Shown piece after piece: positions 46,571 to 59,000 of a DNA stretch of 64,000 bases. Under the pieces are notes generated by a model that saw nothing but the letters and a program-made list of their open reading frames with translations, searched no databases and was not told the origin of the DNA. This DNA is from Hippophae tibetana (lineage: Eukaryota; Streptophyta; Magnoliopsida; Rosales; Elaeagnaceae). A program made the position numbers and the translations under genes. How positions within the stretch are numbered: position 1 is the first letter of the stretch; every line of letters starts with the position of its first letter. The stretch covers positions 18,845,001 to 18,909,000 of the forward strand of contig CM072801.1 in the NCBI GenBank assembly GCA_037013495.1, read 5' to 3'.

Positions 46571-46842
46571 CCTAGGGTAGCATCTATTTCGTCTTCTTCC
46601 ACACATATTTATATTGTGTTTGTAGTGATATTCCTATTGTTCCTGTCTCTTCTATTTCACTTGATCTATTGCTAGTTGTTTTAGAATCTATTCCTTCTAA
46701 TTCAATTTTTTTGTCTTATGACTTAAGTCTATCTCTTTTCCTAGTGTTGAGGTCTCTCATGATACTGAAATTATTTATGTTATTCAATCTCACGTTCCTA
46801 GTAACACTATTGATGTCTTTTCCTCTTTATCCATGGATGGCA
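46571..46842 (+). repeat. Copia segment duplicated around an insertion, unit 2
   Basis: Same segment as 44812-45088, about 85-90 percent alike by eye. Copia text continues to its right, whereas unit 1 is followed by the insertion. Confidence 0.85.
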
Positions 46843-47040
46843 TTATGTGTTGTTAAGATATACCACCTTCCTCAACCTCTACCAACCATCATATGAAAAC
46901 TCATTCTAAAGTTGGAATTTTTAAGCCTAAAATTTTTGCTTCCATTGTTTCCATAACTATTACTACTTGGTTAACTTGTATTTCAAGATTTCTCCTTACA
47001 ATTTCCCATTCTTATTGAAATTCCAAAGAGTTACCAACTA

Positions 47041-47769
47041 AAAAATTTAATATGTCCATTTACCTTGAGTGGTTGGGTTGGGTTGTTGTATTGGGAATGA
47101 AAGGTTAGGTGTGATGTTTAAATTGATTATTGGATTTCTATATGAATAGCTTAGGTATTGATGATCCCACCATCTTCTATTATACATGTCAAAATACAGA
47201 TCATATCTAGGACTCAGATTTTCAAATCCACCTATAGCATTAATGTGCTCGCAATTTCCTTCATATGGTTCAAAGTAAAATGCATGAAATTCATTAAATG
47301 TATGATAATCTTCCACTATGTCATTTAACTATATTTATATTCAAATACTTCAAGAAAAAATTAGTGAAAAAAAAATCAAAACTAAAACTAAAAACAAAAT
47401 GAAACAAAATAACTAAATAAAAATTCACAACTAATGATAAAAAAAAAGCAAACTAACAAATGCTACGAAAATTATAAATCAATCCACAACGATACAGTCT
47501 TATGGGTTTATATAAGACTATTAAATTTTTAATTTTATTTTTTTTTACTTTTTAAAATTGTGTAATTGTAAATATACTTGTGAGTAAGGGGTCACTACCC
47601 ATAAAAGATTGAGAAAATTAAACTATTAATTATCAGTCTAAAAATTAAATATTAAATGTCACAAATAAAACTGTAACAACTTGTTGTACTTTGTGTCTGT
47701 GTTGAGAAATTCTATTTAGTTATGGATCTAATTAGCTTGAGGAGTGAATAGATAATACGCAAAATTATG
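47041..47769. other. Non-coding stretch
   Basis: Contains one 89-codon minus-strand open frame (47047-47316) rich in Tyr and Asn, with no recognisable domain, promoter or neighbour of related function; I treat it as chance. The rest is A/T-rich. Confidence 0.5.
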
Positions 47770-48880
47770 ACAAATTAATTTTTTTATAGATGGCCAGGCA
47801 TGCAATCACATGTAAATAAAGTAATACGGAGATATAAATCAACATATGAGATTTTTAGGTGGAAACAACATTGGCCACACCAATGATCTAAGAGGAAAAC
47901 TACTTGTCAATCGAAAAACCTAACTATCCACTATGAAAAATAAGGTCCAATTACAAGGCTATGTCTTATACTACTCACCAAGATAAAACCCCCAAATAAT
48001 CTACTTATAAGCCACTACTTTCCTTCATAGTCTCTACAAGCAAGGTGTTTGGATCTGAATCAATGTTTTGATAACTTAAGTCACACAAGAAATTAAACCC
48101 GTTCAACCAGTACTTGAAATGTTAGAATAATAACACAAGTGAAAATGTATTCCCTAAAGTATATTCAATAATAATTCACCCTAACTTGATGATTTAATAA
48201 TAAATCAAATAAATCAAAATCAACTAGTAGCCCTATATTAGATGTTAAAGCACAATGTCACAAATATTGTAGGCTTGTTAATTAATCAAATATAACCATA
48301 AAATATTTGGAAAATTAACTTAATAAAAAAGCCTAATTGAATAGATTTTTGCAAAACAAGAGAGAGAGAGTAAGATGAAGAAAATAATGCTCTTATATAG
48401 TCAATAAATTTGTGTGCTTTGGTTTGTTTAAATAGAATATTTTGATGCATTAGGTCAAAGAAATATTATTATTTTGTCCATAAAATTAGTTAAAAGTGTT
48501 TTAAATAATAAGGACAATATAGGCATAAATCAATTCGATTCAAGTTAGAAATAGATTTTGAAATTTAAGCCTTAACGACTTGATTGATCTAACATATGCT
48601 CAATCGATCGAACAAATAGTTCGATCGATCGAAACCCTTATCGATCAATCCAATACTATAATGAAAACATGCTCAATCGATCTAGTCAATTTGCTATCAA
48701 TCTAATGTAATAAATAATTAATTCTAACTAGGTTAAATCGATCATCGATGGATTTAGTCCCCGATCAATCAACCACCAATTACTCGATTGATCTAGTCAA
48801 TTAAAAAATTAATTTTAGATATTTTAAACTGAGTAAATCGATTCTGATTAGTCTTGCGTTAAAAATTTTAAAAACATTTC
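47770..48880. repeat. Unclassified dispersed repeat, copy 3
   Basis: Collinear with 240-1720 and 1735-3045. It begins near GGCCAGGCATGCAATCAC, has the GATCTAAGAGGAAAAC and CCTATATTAGATG blocks, and ends in a tail with many CGATCGATC motifs (about 48575-48850). Its presence 45 kb from the other copies shows that this is a dispersed family. Confidence 0.7.
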
Positions 48881-48884
48881 AGAA

Positions 48885-49010
48885 CAAATCTAAAAAAAAA
48901 ATCAAAAATTATATTTTCACTCCTTTTCACTAAATTTTTTATATTTTTAGCTTTAAAAATACTACTTATTCAACAAAACAAGCAAATATTAAGTAAAAAA
49001 GTGCACTTAT
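48885..49010. repeat. Short copy of the repeat ending AAAAAAGTGCACTTA
   Basis: Matches 43600-43735 and the inverse of 63505-63640: a TTTTCACTAAA block, a CTTAAAAATACTA-like block and AAATATTAAGTAAAAAAGTG at the end. It is directly joined to the dispersed repeat on its left. Confidence 0.7.
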
Positions 49011-50344
49011 CGGTGAATCTATTTTCATAGTCATCAAAAAATTATCCCCCAAAGACTTATTGTTCATTATTTCAATGTATATAACAATTGAAAAAGTAAA
49101 TAATGTTCATAAGTATGAGTAATAATCACATAGGAATTAAAAGCACAACTCTTCCTATGTTTAATATTTTCAATTAATATTATTCAAAGTTAATTCTCAA
49201 AGTAATTCTCTCCCTAAATTAAATACCCTTTTTTTTTAGATTTTCAATTAATGTTCCAATTTTTTTTAAAATATAATTTTCTCAATTTTTTGATATTTCT
49301 TCCTTTTTTGTCATACGAATAAACAACTTAAAAGCATGATAATTGTTTTAGTAGAGAGTAGTAGATTGAGGTAAACATGACTGTAACATTACCACAAATA
49401 AGAAGCTTAATTTGTGTTAATATTTTTACTATTCATTAACAACATAAACATATGTAGACAAGACAAATAAACATACTAACATATATAGTTACATAACGAC
49501 AGTCACCTAAAGTGAAATAAATATTGAAACTCTAATAGTATGTCAACTAGTCTAATTATGATTAAAAATAAAATATTTAAAGAAAAGAGCATTAACTATT
49601 ATGCAAAAATATTAGTTGAATTCATACTTGCACATACTAAAATTTTTGTTACTAAGAGAGAACTTTAATTATTATTATTATTTTTGTACGAGGGAATGGT
49701 TATTATATTTTTTTGAATAACCATTTTTGGCTCTTCTTTTTTCGTACATTCAATTATTTTTGTATACATATGTTTCCTTTAGCATCATTTTTATTTTATA
49801 AAGAAAATATGCATGAGCTAATATACATAGTATGATGGCTTTCACACTAGTTAGGATAAAAAAATGAGAAGAAATCTTATGATTGATATTCTTGAATATG
49901 ATCTTACACTCTTTTAATTGTCTCTTGAATCTTATTCTTAGTTCTTGCCTATAGTTTAATTATATAAATTTTATATCTAAATATGTATTATAATATTCAC
50001 CCCTTATTATGTATGGTGTCGTTTTGTATTTATATAAGATAAAAATCAAATTCAGATCCTACTAGATTCCTAGTATTATAGTAAAATTAGGATTAATGTG
50101 CACCACATGTCAAAATGATATGATAAACTGCGATAGTTAAAATGATATGGTAAGCTGTAAAATATATCCACTTTCTTTCAAAGTTAATCCACCTATCAAA
50201 TTAAAAATCATTAAAAAATCCATAAAAATCCCAAAAAATATAGAAAAACAATATTTTCTGGTAAATATAAAACAAATAATTTTAGCTCATTATAATAATA
50301 AAATATACATAAATGTAAAAGAATTGATATAAAATGTATGTATA
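49011..50344. other. A+T-rich non-coding stretch
   Basis: No gene or element is recognisable. Scattered poly-A/T runs only. Confidence 0.55.
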
Positions 50345-51400
50345 AAATAGTATTTATCATGAGTGTTTAAGGTTAAGCATCTAACTGATAGCTCTTTGGA
50401 CAAGTATAAGACAAGGTCGATAGTAAGATGTTTCTTACTCCAACGAGTTCAGGTGTGTACTTGCCAAGACTGATGGTGATGTGTTGAGTGATGTAACTGC
50501 AAAAAGGAAGCTGGTGGGTTCCTTGGAATATCTCAAATTGGCCAAAACTAATATATCCTTTATTGTGAATAAATTATGCTAGCTTATGGTAAGGCCTACT
50601 AATAGTCAATTGTTGTTTCTTAAACATATCTTTAGACACATCAAGGGTACCATATATTTTGGTTTAACATTCATCAAACCAGAGGGGTTGTATCTAGTGG
50701 TATACTATGATGTAGATTATGCTAGCTGTTTTGATGACAGACATAGTATAAATGATTCTTTGTGTTCTTTGGTGGGTGTTTAGTGTCTTGGCATTTTGTG
50801 CATTTTGTGTATTCTATTTGTTTAGTATCAAAGAGTAACACTGAAAGTGAATATCGTGTCATGATTATCACCCTCATTGAGTTAATCTAGCTACAGTTAT
50901 TGTTTGTAGATTTACACGCAATGTCTGTTGTTCCCCTTCTGCTCGTTGATAGTGTGAATGCTAAAGACTTAACTAAAAATCTTGTCTTTCATGCTAGGAT
51001 CAAGCACATCAAGATGGATCACCATTCCATTGGAGATAGATTCATTCAAGTTCAACTTGTGATTGATTATGTTCCTTTGCTAATTAGATGGAAAATACCC
51101 TTACCAAGTCCTTGCCTTGTGCTATTTTCTTGCTCCTTTTAAGCCCAAATTATTGGTGTTGCCTCCACCTTCAACTTGAAGGGGTTATTTGAAATTGAGA
51201 GTGTACTAGTTCTATCGTGAGTTAGTATTTAGTAGGGTGTGTTTTGTTAGTTCTTGTGTATCCAATGTAAGCCTTACATATGACACTGTCCTAAGCTAGT
51301 ATATAAATAGTTGAAAACTAATCTTTTTTCAATAACCTTTCAATAACATAATTCATACTCCTTTCTCTACTTCTTTCATTGTCAATAAAACTTTTGAAAT
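50345..51400 (+). mobile_element. Ty1/copia fossil: 3' end with LTR remnant
   Basis: Plus-strand translation around 50400-50790 shows end-of-RT and RNase H text (QLLFLKHIFRHIKGTIYFGL, then YDVDYASC), and about 50990-51060 the KHIKMDHH motif of the RNase H end. A purine stretch (CTTGAAGGGG) near 51168 is followed by LTR-like DNA with a TATAAATAG box near 51301. Only the 3' part remains. The fossil is broken with several breaks. Confidence 0.75.
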
Positions 51401-52242
51401 TCTTGAATAAATACCTAGCCAAAAAAAAAATAACTATGATAAAAGAAAATAACACATCACTATAGTAAGAAAAACAAAATCTATAACAACGGGTATTCGT
51501 GACAAACACATTTTGCACTAATTGATTTTTTTATTAACAAAACTACTCTTGTATGCACTTTTTTATTATTCTATTTTTATTTGAAGGTAGAAAATTGAAA
51601 AAAATACATTACATTAAAAATAATAAGCTTTATCTTTATAAATGCAAACTTATTTATGATTTATGAATAAAATTTGAATTTAAATTTTTAATGTATTCAA
51701 ATAAATTTTATGCTGCTAAGAGACCATTAGTTCAAAGTGACTGATACTCTTATTTGCACTTTTATATGCATAACTAACTCGTTCATATTCATATCAATTG
51801 AGTACCTTTAGAATATATCTTATTGGTTACCCCTTCTAATTAATTATCATTTGATTATATATATATATATATAATCATATTTGATTGGAATACAATTTAG
51901 TCTTTAATTTGTGATTTGATTTTTGGATATTGTTAATTAATGTCATAAATACATATATCACAAATATTTTTCTAAGAAAATAGAAGGTTCAATGGGAAAA
52001 AGAGATGAGGAAAAAAGAAGACTAATATATAGTTTAACTTCATCATAACCATACAACACAATTTAGAAGATTAAAATACTTTTTATCCCAATGGCAAAGT
52101 ACATCCAACTTTCCAAGAAGGAAAGGGAAGAAAAGAAAAGGTAAAAGTACAAAAAAAAAAAAAAAACCTCTTCCTAACACTTAGGAGATGTGCATAATGT
52201 TTCTGGAATCAGTCTTGTTGTTTCTGACAATCTTTGGAATTT
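51401..52242. other. Non-coding, 3' side of the transporter gene
   Basis: A/T-rich. The last 100-200 bases probably hold the 3' untranslated region of the minus-strand gene that follows; no clear poly-A signal could be chosen among many A/T-rich candidates. An (AT)n run lies at about 51855-51875. Confidence 0.5.
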
Positions 52243-54432
52243 TCATAATCGTTGAGCAGTACTAGGAGTAGTTCCATTGGTGGTGTCGTTGATTGTCACT
52301 ATTTTTATTGGTTTAGTAGTAGTAGTAGTAGTAGTGTCAGTAATTGGCAATTCATGTAAACCATTTAACTTATCATCTTTAATGGGATCTTGAGAAGTAC
52401 TTGGGCCTATTGGATCTTTGCTTTTACCCCATACAACTGTGTAAAGCCCAACTACTATGACAATTGCTCCAATTACACTGAAATATTAATAAATAGATTG
52501 AATTATAGAAGAAGAAAAAATAACTAGTTAATTGGATTAGTACTAATAAGATAGAAAAATAGTGTACCTTCCAAGATGAACTTGCTCAGCTAAAACAAGG
52601 GCTCCAAGAGCAGCTGTAATGATCATACACAATGGGCTGAAAGATGTTGTAAATACAGGACCTCTTTCCCTTATCACCATCCCTTGTACATAATATGCTA
52701 TCCCGGAACACACCACTCCCTGTTTTTATATTAAAAATACATATAAGCTTTAGTATTGCTGTTTTTTTTTTTTTGGAAAATAGCCAAAATACTTGCTAAA
52801 ATACAAGTATAGATTTTTTTTTTCAATCTCGTAAAAATGTGACACTTTAGTCTTAAATAAAATCAACTATAAACATGGTAAATATCTAATCAAATAATTA
52901 CAAAATTAAATTAATTATTTCATAAAAAAATATAATCATTTTCAACCCTCACCATCTTTATATAATTCCTCATCATTAATTAAGCTTAGCAAAAGCCATT
53001 CAATATATACATATATGGGAAAGTTACATGATATTCTCACTTTTTAACACCACTTTTTAATTTTATTTTATGTTCGTATATTAAAAATTATCGAATAATC
53101 AATTCTTTTAAAAAAACTATTTAAAAAATAATTAATATTATTTTTATAAGTACATTAATTTTTATAAATATTGGTTGTATTTATCATACACTTGTTAACC
53201 GATCTTTAAAAACAAAATCTTCAAATATAATACCATGTTAAAAACCTATTGAAAAAATAATTCTATCAAAAACTTAAGTTATTGATAGAACGGAGAATAT
53301 AAATTTTATATATCTATTTTTATACAAGAAATATACACTAGCTGTGCAACTATACAATTAGTCGGAAAGTTGTAAAATTTTATAAGTTTATGAAAGTGAG
53401 ATCATATAATTTTATTTAACTTTAAGCTAATATTCAAAACATAAGTAATAATTAAGTTTTTGTGTAAACTTGATATTTGTTTTTAACTAAAATCCAATAA
53501 AAACTTGACAGATTTCACATCCTGATATTTATTTGGTTACTCAAGACTTAACTAAAAAAATATTAATGTTAATTAAAACAATTAACGCACGTTTAGTAAT
53601 TTGAAAAATTAATACCAATTGTAATTAGGAATATATTCTAAAAAACTAAAATTTAAAATTTGTCAACTAAAGATGCAGAGAGTATAAATTATACTCACAG
53701 AATAAACAGCAGCAAGAAGTCTAGAATCCCATCCAATAATCCAAACAGACAAGTCTCTTTCCATAACAAGTGTAGCTACACCACCTTCCACTATACCCAT
53801 TATACATATCCAAGCTGTCAATGACAACTCTGCTGGGTATTTCCTCAATGTAAATGTCTGTTTCCACAATTAATTTAACATTCAAAAATTAATTAATTAA
53901 TGAATATAAAACAATAATTAAACTTTAAAATATAATTAATATTACTATATATTATACCTGAAGTATGAAGAAACTAGACCAACCACAAATGCTAGCAAGA
54001 AGCATTAAAGTACCAGAGAACCAGTGCTGATTAGAAGAGTCAGTAGTACTAGAAGTTTGTTTGTTATTATGTCCACCATTACCACCATGAAATATGTCTA
54101 GAATTGGACCTTTATAGAAAGTCATCACCATTGCTCCTGTAACTGTTATTGCTGTTCCTATTACCTTTGCCATACTTGTTATTTTCTTCACATTCACACT
54201 CTCCAACCTGATCAATCATTATTTATTTTGTTAAATTATTAGTTTTTTAAATACATTTTTTACAAGTATTATTTGATAGGGTTTGATCTTTTAAATCTGA
54301 ATTATTGTGGGGGCTGATGATATGATTGACATTATATATTTGGTAATATCTTTAATTTAGTGGTGGCTAGAAAGTGGCTTTCAATTCATTGGCCTTTTAA
54401 CTAAAGTTTTTGACGTCTTGATATACTTAGTG

Positions 54433-54468
<36 letters not shown>

Positions 54469-55337
54469 CTTTATATATAATTACCTGAAAATAAGAGCCA
54501 TTATGAAGGTAACAGCAGGAAGCATATTGACTGTGGCTGCTCCAAAAGTTGCTGAGGTGTTCATCATTCCCATATTATACAAGTTCTGATCAAGCACTGG
54601 CCTATAATATTAATTAATAATATATGTTCAATTAATATTGGAAAATTAAATTCAAATATATATAATTATATATACACACACAAGAAAAAGAAAAGTTTTC
54701 ACAAAATTCGAAAATTTTATAAAAGTCATTAGTTGATCGGTTGAAGGAGTACGGATAACTAAAGTGAAATATAAAATTGAGATCATAAATATTTTTTATA
54801 TTTCAATAATATAAATAAAAATATTTTCTTTTATTTTTAACTATTTATTCAAGAATGTATAGGTTATATTTTGCTTTCTCATAATTAATAGAAAGTATTT
54901 CACAAAACATACAAATAACACAACAAGTAAATATTTTTAGTAAAAAAATAACTAAGGAGCTTATAGTACACTTAATATATAAAACTTGATAAATATTAAA
55001 AATAAAAAAAAGTTTACCATCTTATATAATTAAGAATTGATATTATATTTTCCACAAATATAATTCCTAAAATAAAAATTGAACAAACAAATATAATTTT
55101 TGTCAAAAATGATAAATTAAAAGTGTAAATAAAATAAAAAATAAAGTATGAATAGTTAAATATATTCAATTAGACTTTGATACGATAATGACAAAATCAT
55201 CTAAATAAAGATCATAATTTACTTTGGAACCATATCAAAAATGAGATTTGGCAACGAATTAGTATTTATTGTTGGAGGAAAACTTTGATGTAAAATGAAA
55301 GTTTAAAATTATCTTCATGTTTATTTCGAATAAAGTA

Positions 55338-55401
<64 letters not shown>

Positions 55402-57107
55402 AGCTAGATAAAATTTGAAAAGTTAAAATATACATTTTTAACCGAGTTCTTATATATCTTTTATAATCTCAATTAATTAAAAAAGAGAGAGAATATTAAA
55501 GAATAACTAAATAAAAATCAAAGAATATAAGAATATTAAGAATCAAGTAAGATTTAATATTTATTTATAATTAGTTAATAACATGTAAACTAAACGCGCG
55601 TTGAATAAAATACGTATTAGTTTTTATTTTAAAAACAGTAATATTATATTTTCAAGTCATATATAAAAGAAAACTATGATTCTTGATTCGGATTCTACAA
55701 CTGGGAGGAAGGAACCGCATCATCTGAAAACAAAGGTCTGCTCTGTCTAGCTATAAGCAATATTATCATTTACATTTTTATTTTATTTTTTTGGGCTAAA
55801 ATGCGTATATATACACGTATATATGTATGTATGTATGTATATATATATATTATTTAAAATAACTATATATTACACTAATATAGTTAAGTTGTTCTTAGAA
55901 CTGATAATAAAACGCTTTTATCGCTTATGTATATGATCTGGAGATAGACTAGCAATTTAGTAACATATATATACATGCTTATGGTGCAAGCTACCTAATG
56001 CAAATAACGTGTAGCTTCAATTTTCAAGTTGTTTAAACTGACAAATTTGGTCACGTTAATTTGCAGACCTCTTCCCACGTTAATTCCACGTCAATTTATA
56101 TAGATGTCTAACAAAAAAAAATATATAAAAAAAATAAAAATCTTTATCGTTTTTTAAAAGTTATAAGATTTAATTGTATAACATAAATTTTTAATTTTAA
56201 TCATATATTAAACGATGAATATATGTTTAATTTTCGTAGAGAATGATTATACGTTAAATACATCACGATAAATATGTTAAATAAATGTATAATTTCTATA
56301 ACATTTTAAATATATATTTATTGTAAATTTTCAACGAATATTTGGTATAAATATTTTATTATATTTATATTTATGAAAACATATTAATACTAAAAAATTA
56401 AATTAATTATATATGCATAGGAAATATGTTCAAATTGTATGAAAAAAATTAGCTTATTTTAATTTTTAATTTTTCAAGTGAATTAAAAGTGATAGATTAT
56501 ATATAAAACATCATTTTCAAAACAAAATAAAAGCTTGTTGATTGGAGTTGCTAGTTATAGAGCATTACTCTAAGAAGCCAAGTGCGATTATTCTTAAGAA
56601 CACCGGGAGAGTCATCTTTGGCCTTATTTTCCTGTAATAACGAATGAAAAAAAAAAGAATATCAACATATAAGAATCCAATTATATATATATGCCTTATT
56701 TTCTTATAATAATGAAGGGAAAAAAAGAAAATCAAGGTATAAAAATCCAATTATATATATATATATATAATGAACTAGTGCTATTACTAGTATTAGTTCT
56801 AGTTTTATATTGAAGAAAAATAATATATAATAAGAATGAAAGAGGGTAGGAGAGTAATTTACCTTTCAAGAACAAGAGCGAAGGGGCCAATGAGAAGGAG
56901 AGCAACAACATGACGATAAACAGAGAGAACCCAATGACTCATACCATGTTTGAAAGAGACCATACTTATTATATACATTCCTGCATATCCAAATTGAAGG
57001 CAAACCATTGCGATGTATGGTTTTGCCCTGTACAGTACTTCCATACGACTCATCAATTTATTCCCAACTGGACTTTGTTCTATCTCTCCCATTTTCATAT
57101 TATTCAT
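52243..57107 (-). CDS. WAT1-related (UMAMIT-type) EamA transporter, seven exons
   Basis: Predicted integral membrane transporter of the plant drug/metabolite (EamA) superfamily. Relatives export amino acids or auxin-related compounds across plasma or vacuolar membranes; the substrate here is unknown. Exons, in transcript order: 56863-57107, 56569-56631, 54485-54601, 53958-54207, 53699-53857, 52568-52719 and 52243-52477. All introns are GT-AG, the frame is kept throughout, and the product is 406 residues (relatives are about 360-400). The first EamA half starts near residue 30 (KPYIAMVCLQFGYAGMYII, FKHGMSHWVLSVYRH), and RKIRPKMTL and EPVLDQNLYNMG follow. The second half runs from about residue 196 to 350 (SGTLMLLASICGWSSFFIL, YPAELSLTAWIC, GIAYYVQGMVIRERGPVF, LGALVLAEQVHLGS, GLYTVVWGKSKD). 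The tail is hydrophilic with seven Thr in a row. The first Met after an upstream GA tract was taken as start; Met4 or Met6 are alternatives. It closely resembles the SIAR1/UMAMIT18-20 group from memory. Confidence 0.94.
52316..52336 (-). repeat. Trinucleotide repeat encoding poly-Thr in the last exon
   Basis: A (TAG)n run on the plus strand reads as ACT codons on the minus strand and gives a run of seven Thr in the C-terminal tail of the transporter. Length variation here would keep the frame. Confidence 0.85.
54436..54466. repeat. (AT)n microsatellite in intron 3 of the transporter gene
   Basis: About 15 AT units, seen directly, near the 5' splice site side of the intron. Confidence 0.9.
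54602..56568 (-). other. Long intron 2 of the transporter gene
   Basis: 1967 bp, by far the largest intron of the gene (the others are 90-979 bp). Apart from A/T runs and the (AT)n array at 55341-55399, no element or open frame is recognisable. A short less A/T-rich patch at 55680-55760 has no match elsewhere in the window. Confidence 0.75.
55341..55399. repeat. (AT)n microsatellite in intron 2
   Basis: Uninterrupted AT dinucleotides over about 59 bp, the longest simple repeat in the window. Confidence 0.95.
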
Positions 57108-57125
57108 TCTCTCACTAACTACGTA

Positions 57126-57130
<5 letters not shown>

Positions 57131-57169
<39 letters not shown>
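57131..57169 (-). promoter_or_regulatory. GA-repeat tract in the probable 5' leader of the transporter gene
   Basis: A (TC)n run on the plus strand, so (GA)n in the sense direction, starts about 24 bp upstream of the chosen ATG. GA/CT tracts near plant start sites are often bound by BPC/GAGA-binding factors; such a role here is inference. The frame is open through the tract, so it helps little in choosing the start. Confidence 0.55.
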
Positions 57170-57173
<4 letters not shown>

Positions 57174-58280
57174 ATTAATATGACTTCTATAACTCCTTTC
57201 GCTGCCAACTTCAATATCAGAAGCTGCCTTCTTATAGGCCTCAAAAAGTTTAATTTTTTTGAAGTAAAAGTTTATATTTATTTTTGTAATCACATCTATT
57301 ATATAATATTATTTATCAAAATTATTTCACAAATTAAAAAAAATAATTCATATTTTTAGATAATAATAATAACACGTGTTATAATGTAAAGTAAAATTAA
57401 AAAAATAATTCATATTTTAAAATAATAATAACACATTTCACAATGTTAAGTATATATGGATACAAATTTATATCTCATCAGCAATCCCTAAATTTTAATA
57501 GAGAGAAACCCATTTCTATGGATCATACACGTCAGAAACCACATACTCCTCATTTTGGATTCTGCTCTTATCATATTTATAAAACCAAAAAAAATAAATA
57601 AATAACATAATTCGAATCTAGTGGAATTCTTTGATTATTTTAGAATCAAATGAAAAGCGAAAATTAATTAAAAGAGTTTTAATTAAGTGTCGATCTTCTT
57701 GAATTTTCTTCTTCTTCTAATTTATGTTCTTTATTTATGGGCAGTGTCGGATCTTGCGTGGGCTAGGAGGAGCACGAATCAATCCCTCTCAAATCTTGAC
57801 ATAAATTTTTTTAAGTTTAATATTTGTAAAATTATTGATAAATTACATACACAAAATATGATTATCTATACCCAATTTAAATTTTAAATTTTAGACATTT
57901 TACCAAATAAAAACTCATTACAAACTCAATACTCATGTTTGTACTTATATTTAAATAAGATATATGTAACATTATTTTCTTCAACTAAAAATAAAACACA
58001 TACTTATTATTATAATTATATTAACTCTTTATTATTAATTATTATTGTTATAATTATTATATTAAAAAGTGTAGAAATTAAGAAGAAAATAATAATAATT
58101 TTTATTATTTATATAGGGATCTTAATGAATTAAAATTATATATCCATGTTTTTTTCTTAATATTCATGCACTATCAAATACTATTTAGATTTAGTGCTCT
58201 TTCATGACATAAAATTCTTATGCTGGTTTTGCAAAAAGCTTACGTGTTGGATTAAGACACCGAAGATTGGACACAACTTG
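57170..58280. other. Upstream region of the transporter gene and A+T-rich DNA
   Basis: The promoter of the minus-strand gene should lie in the first few hundred bases. Several TATA-like strings occur around 57290-57320 but cannot be told apart from background. No other gene was seen. Confidence 0.45.
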
Positions 58281-58287
58281 TTATGTA

Positions 58288-59000
58288 ATATCTCACATCA
58301 ATTATATATGTATGTAATAAATCTTTTAAATTCTTTTCATACATTCTAATTTTAATTGATTTGTAGGATTAGTTAATCTTTGAGTTTTCCTAAAAAGAAA
58401 ACTTATCGTACCTAATATAGTTTATCTTTGTCAATTTAACTTTAACCCTATATCAATGTGGCCAATTCAAGTGGTTTATCGTGTGTTGCTAGTATGAGAA
58501 ATGTCTCATATTGATTGTGTGTGTGTGATAAACTCTTTAAATACTTTTCATGTATTCAAGTTTTAACTAATATGTTGGGTTAATTGATCATAAGGTTTTC
58601 CTCAAAAGAAAACTAACAATGCTCGATGTGGTTCATCTTTGATAGGTTAACCTTAGTCCTATATTAGTGTGACCAATTTTGGTGGGTTGCATGGTTATTT
58701 CTAGTGTAGGAAGGTTCCCAAATTGGTTGTATATGTGTGTGTAATAAACCTTTTTTTCCTTCCATTGTAGTTTTAATTGATTTGTTGGGTTAGTTAATCT
58801 CGGGATTTTCCTTAAAATAAAAATAATAGGTGTCTGATATGGTTGATCTTTGGCGGATTAACCTTAGTCCCATATCAGTGTGGCCATTTTTGGTGAGTTA
58901 TGCATGTGTTGTTGGCATGTGCAATGTCTTACATCAGTTTTGTGTGTGTGTAATAAGCCATGTAAGTATTTCCCCCACATTCTTGTTTTAACTAATGTTG
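58288..59000. repeat. 212-bp tandem repeat, three units and a part
   Basis: Units start at about 58288, 58501, 58713 and 58924, with spacing 211-213 bp. Shared text in each is TCTCACATC-like at the start, then TGTGTGTG, AATAAACC, GGGTTAGTTAATC and CCTTAGTCCCATATC-like. The units have drifted apart (roughly 70-80 percent alike by eye). No coding potential was seen. The CCCATATC/CTCACATC words resemble those found in plant LTR borders. Confidence 0.85.

Larger units (their letters stand above)
40320..47040 (+). mobile_element. Ty1/copia fossil with nested LTR insertions
   Basis: A protease-like piece with DTGATHPITYDYL lies at about 40340-40400. Similar copia text resumes at about 43755 (PIAKIGSS... 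then NNMLYTSNVVR) and continues through integrase-like text (about 44150-44700) to 45088, and again from 46571 to about 47040 (including HHMKTHSK and IFKPKIF). The gaps are filled by other elements: an LTR-type insertion from about 40448 to 43745, itself containing the solo LTR 41521-43370, and a second LTR-like insertion from 45091. No own LTRs were found. The fossil is old and broken with many breaks. Confidence 0.75.

Noticed and set aside
47047-47316. 89-codon minus-strand frame rich in Tyr and Asn
   Set aside because: No recognised domain, no splice partners, no homologous neighbour. A single frame of this size is expected by chance in a 64-kb window.
56910-57359. 149-codon plus-strand frame with a Leu/Ser repeat
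   Set aside because: Antisense to exon 1 of the transporter. The Leu/Ser run is just the CT microsatellite.
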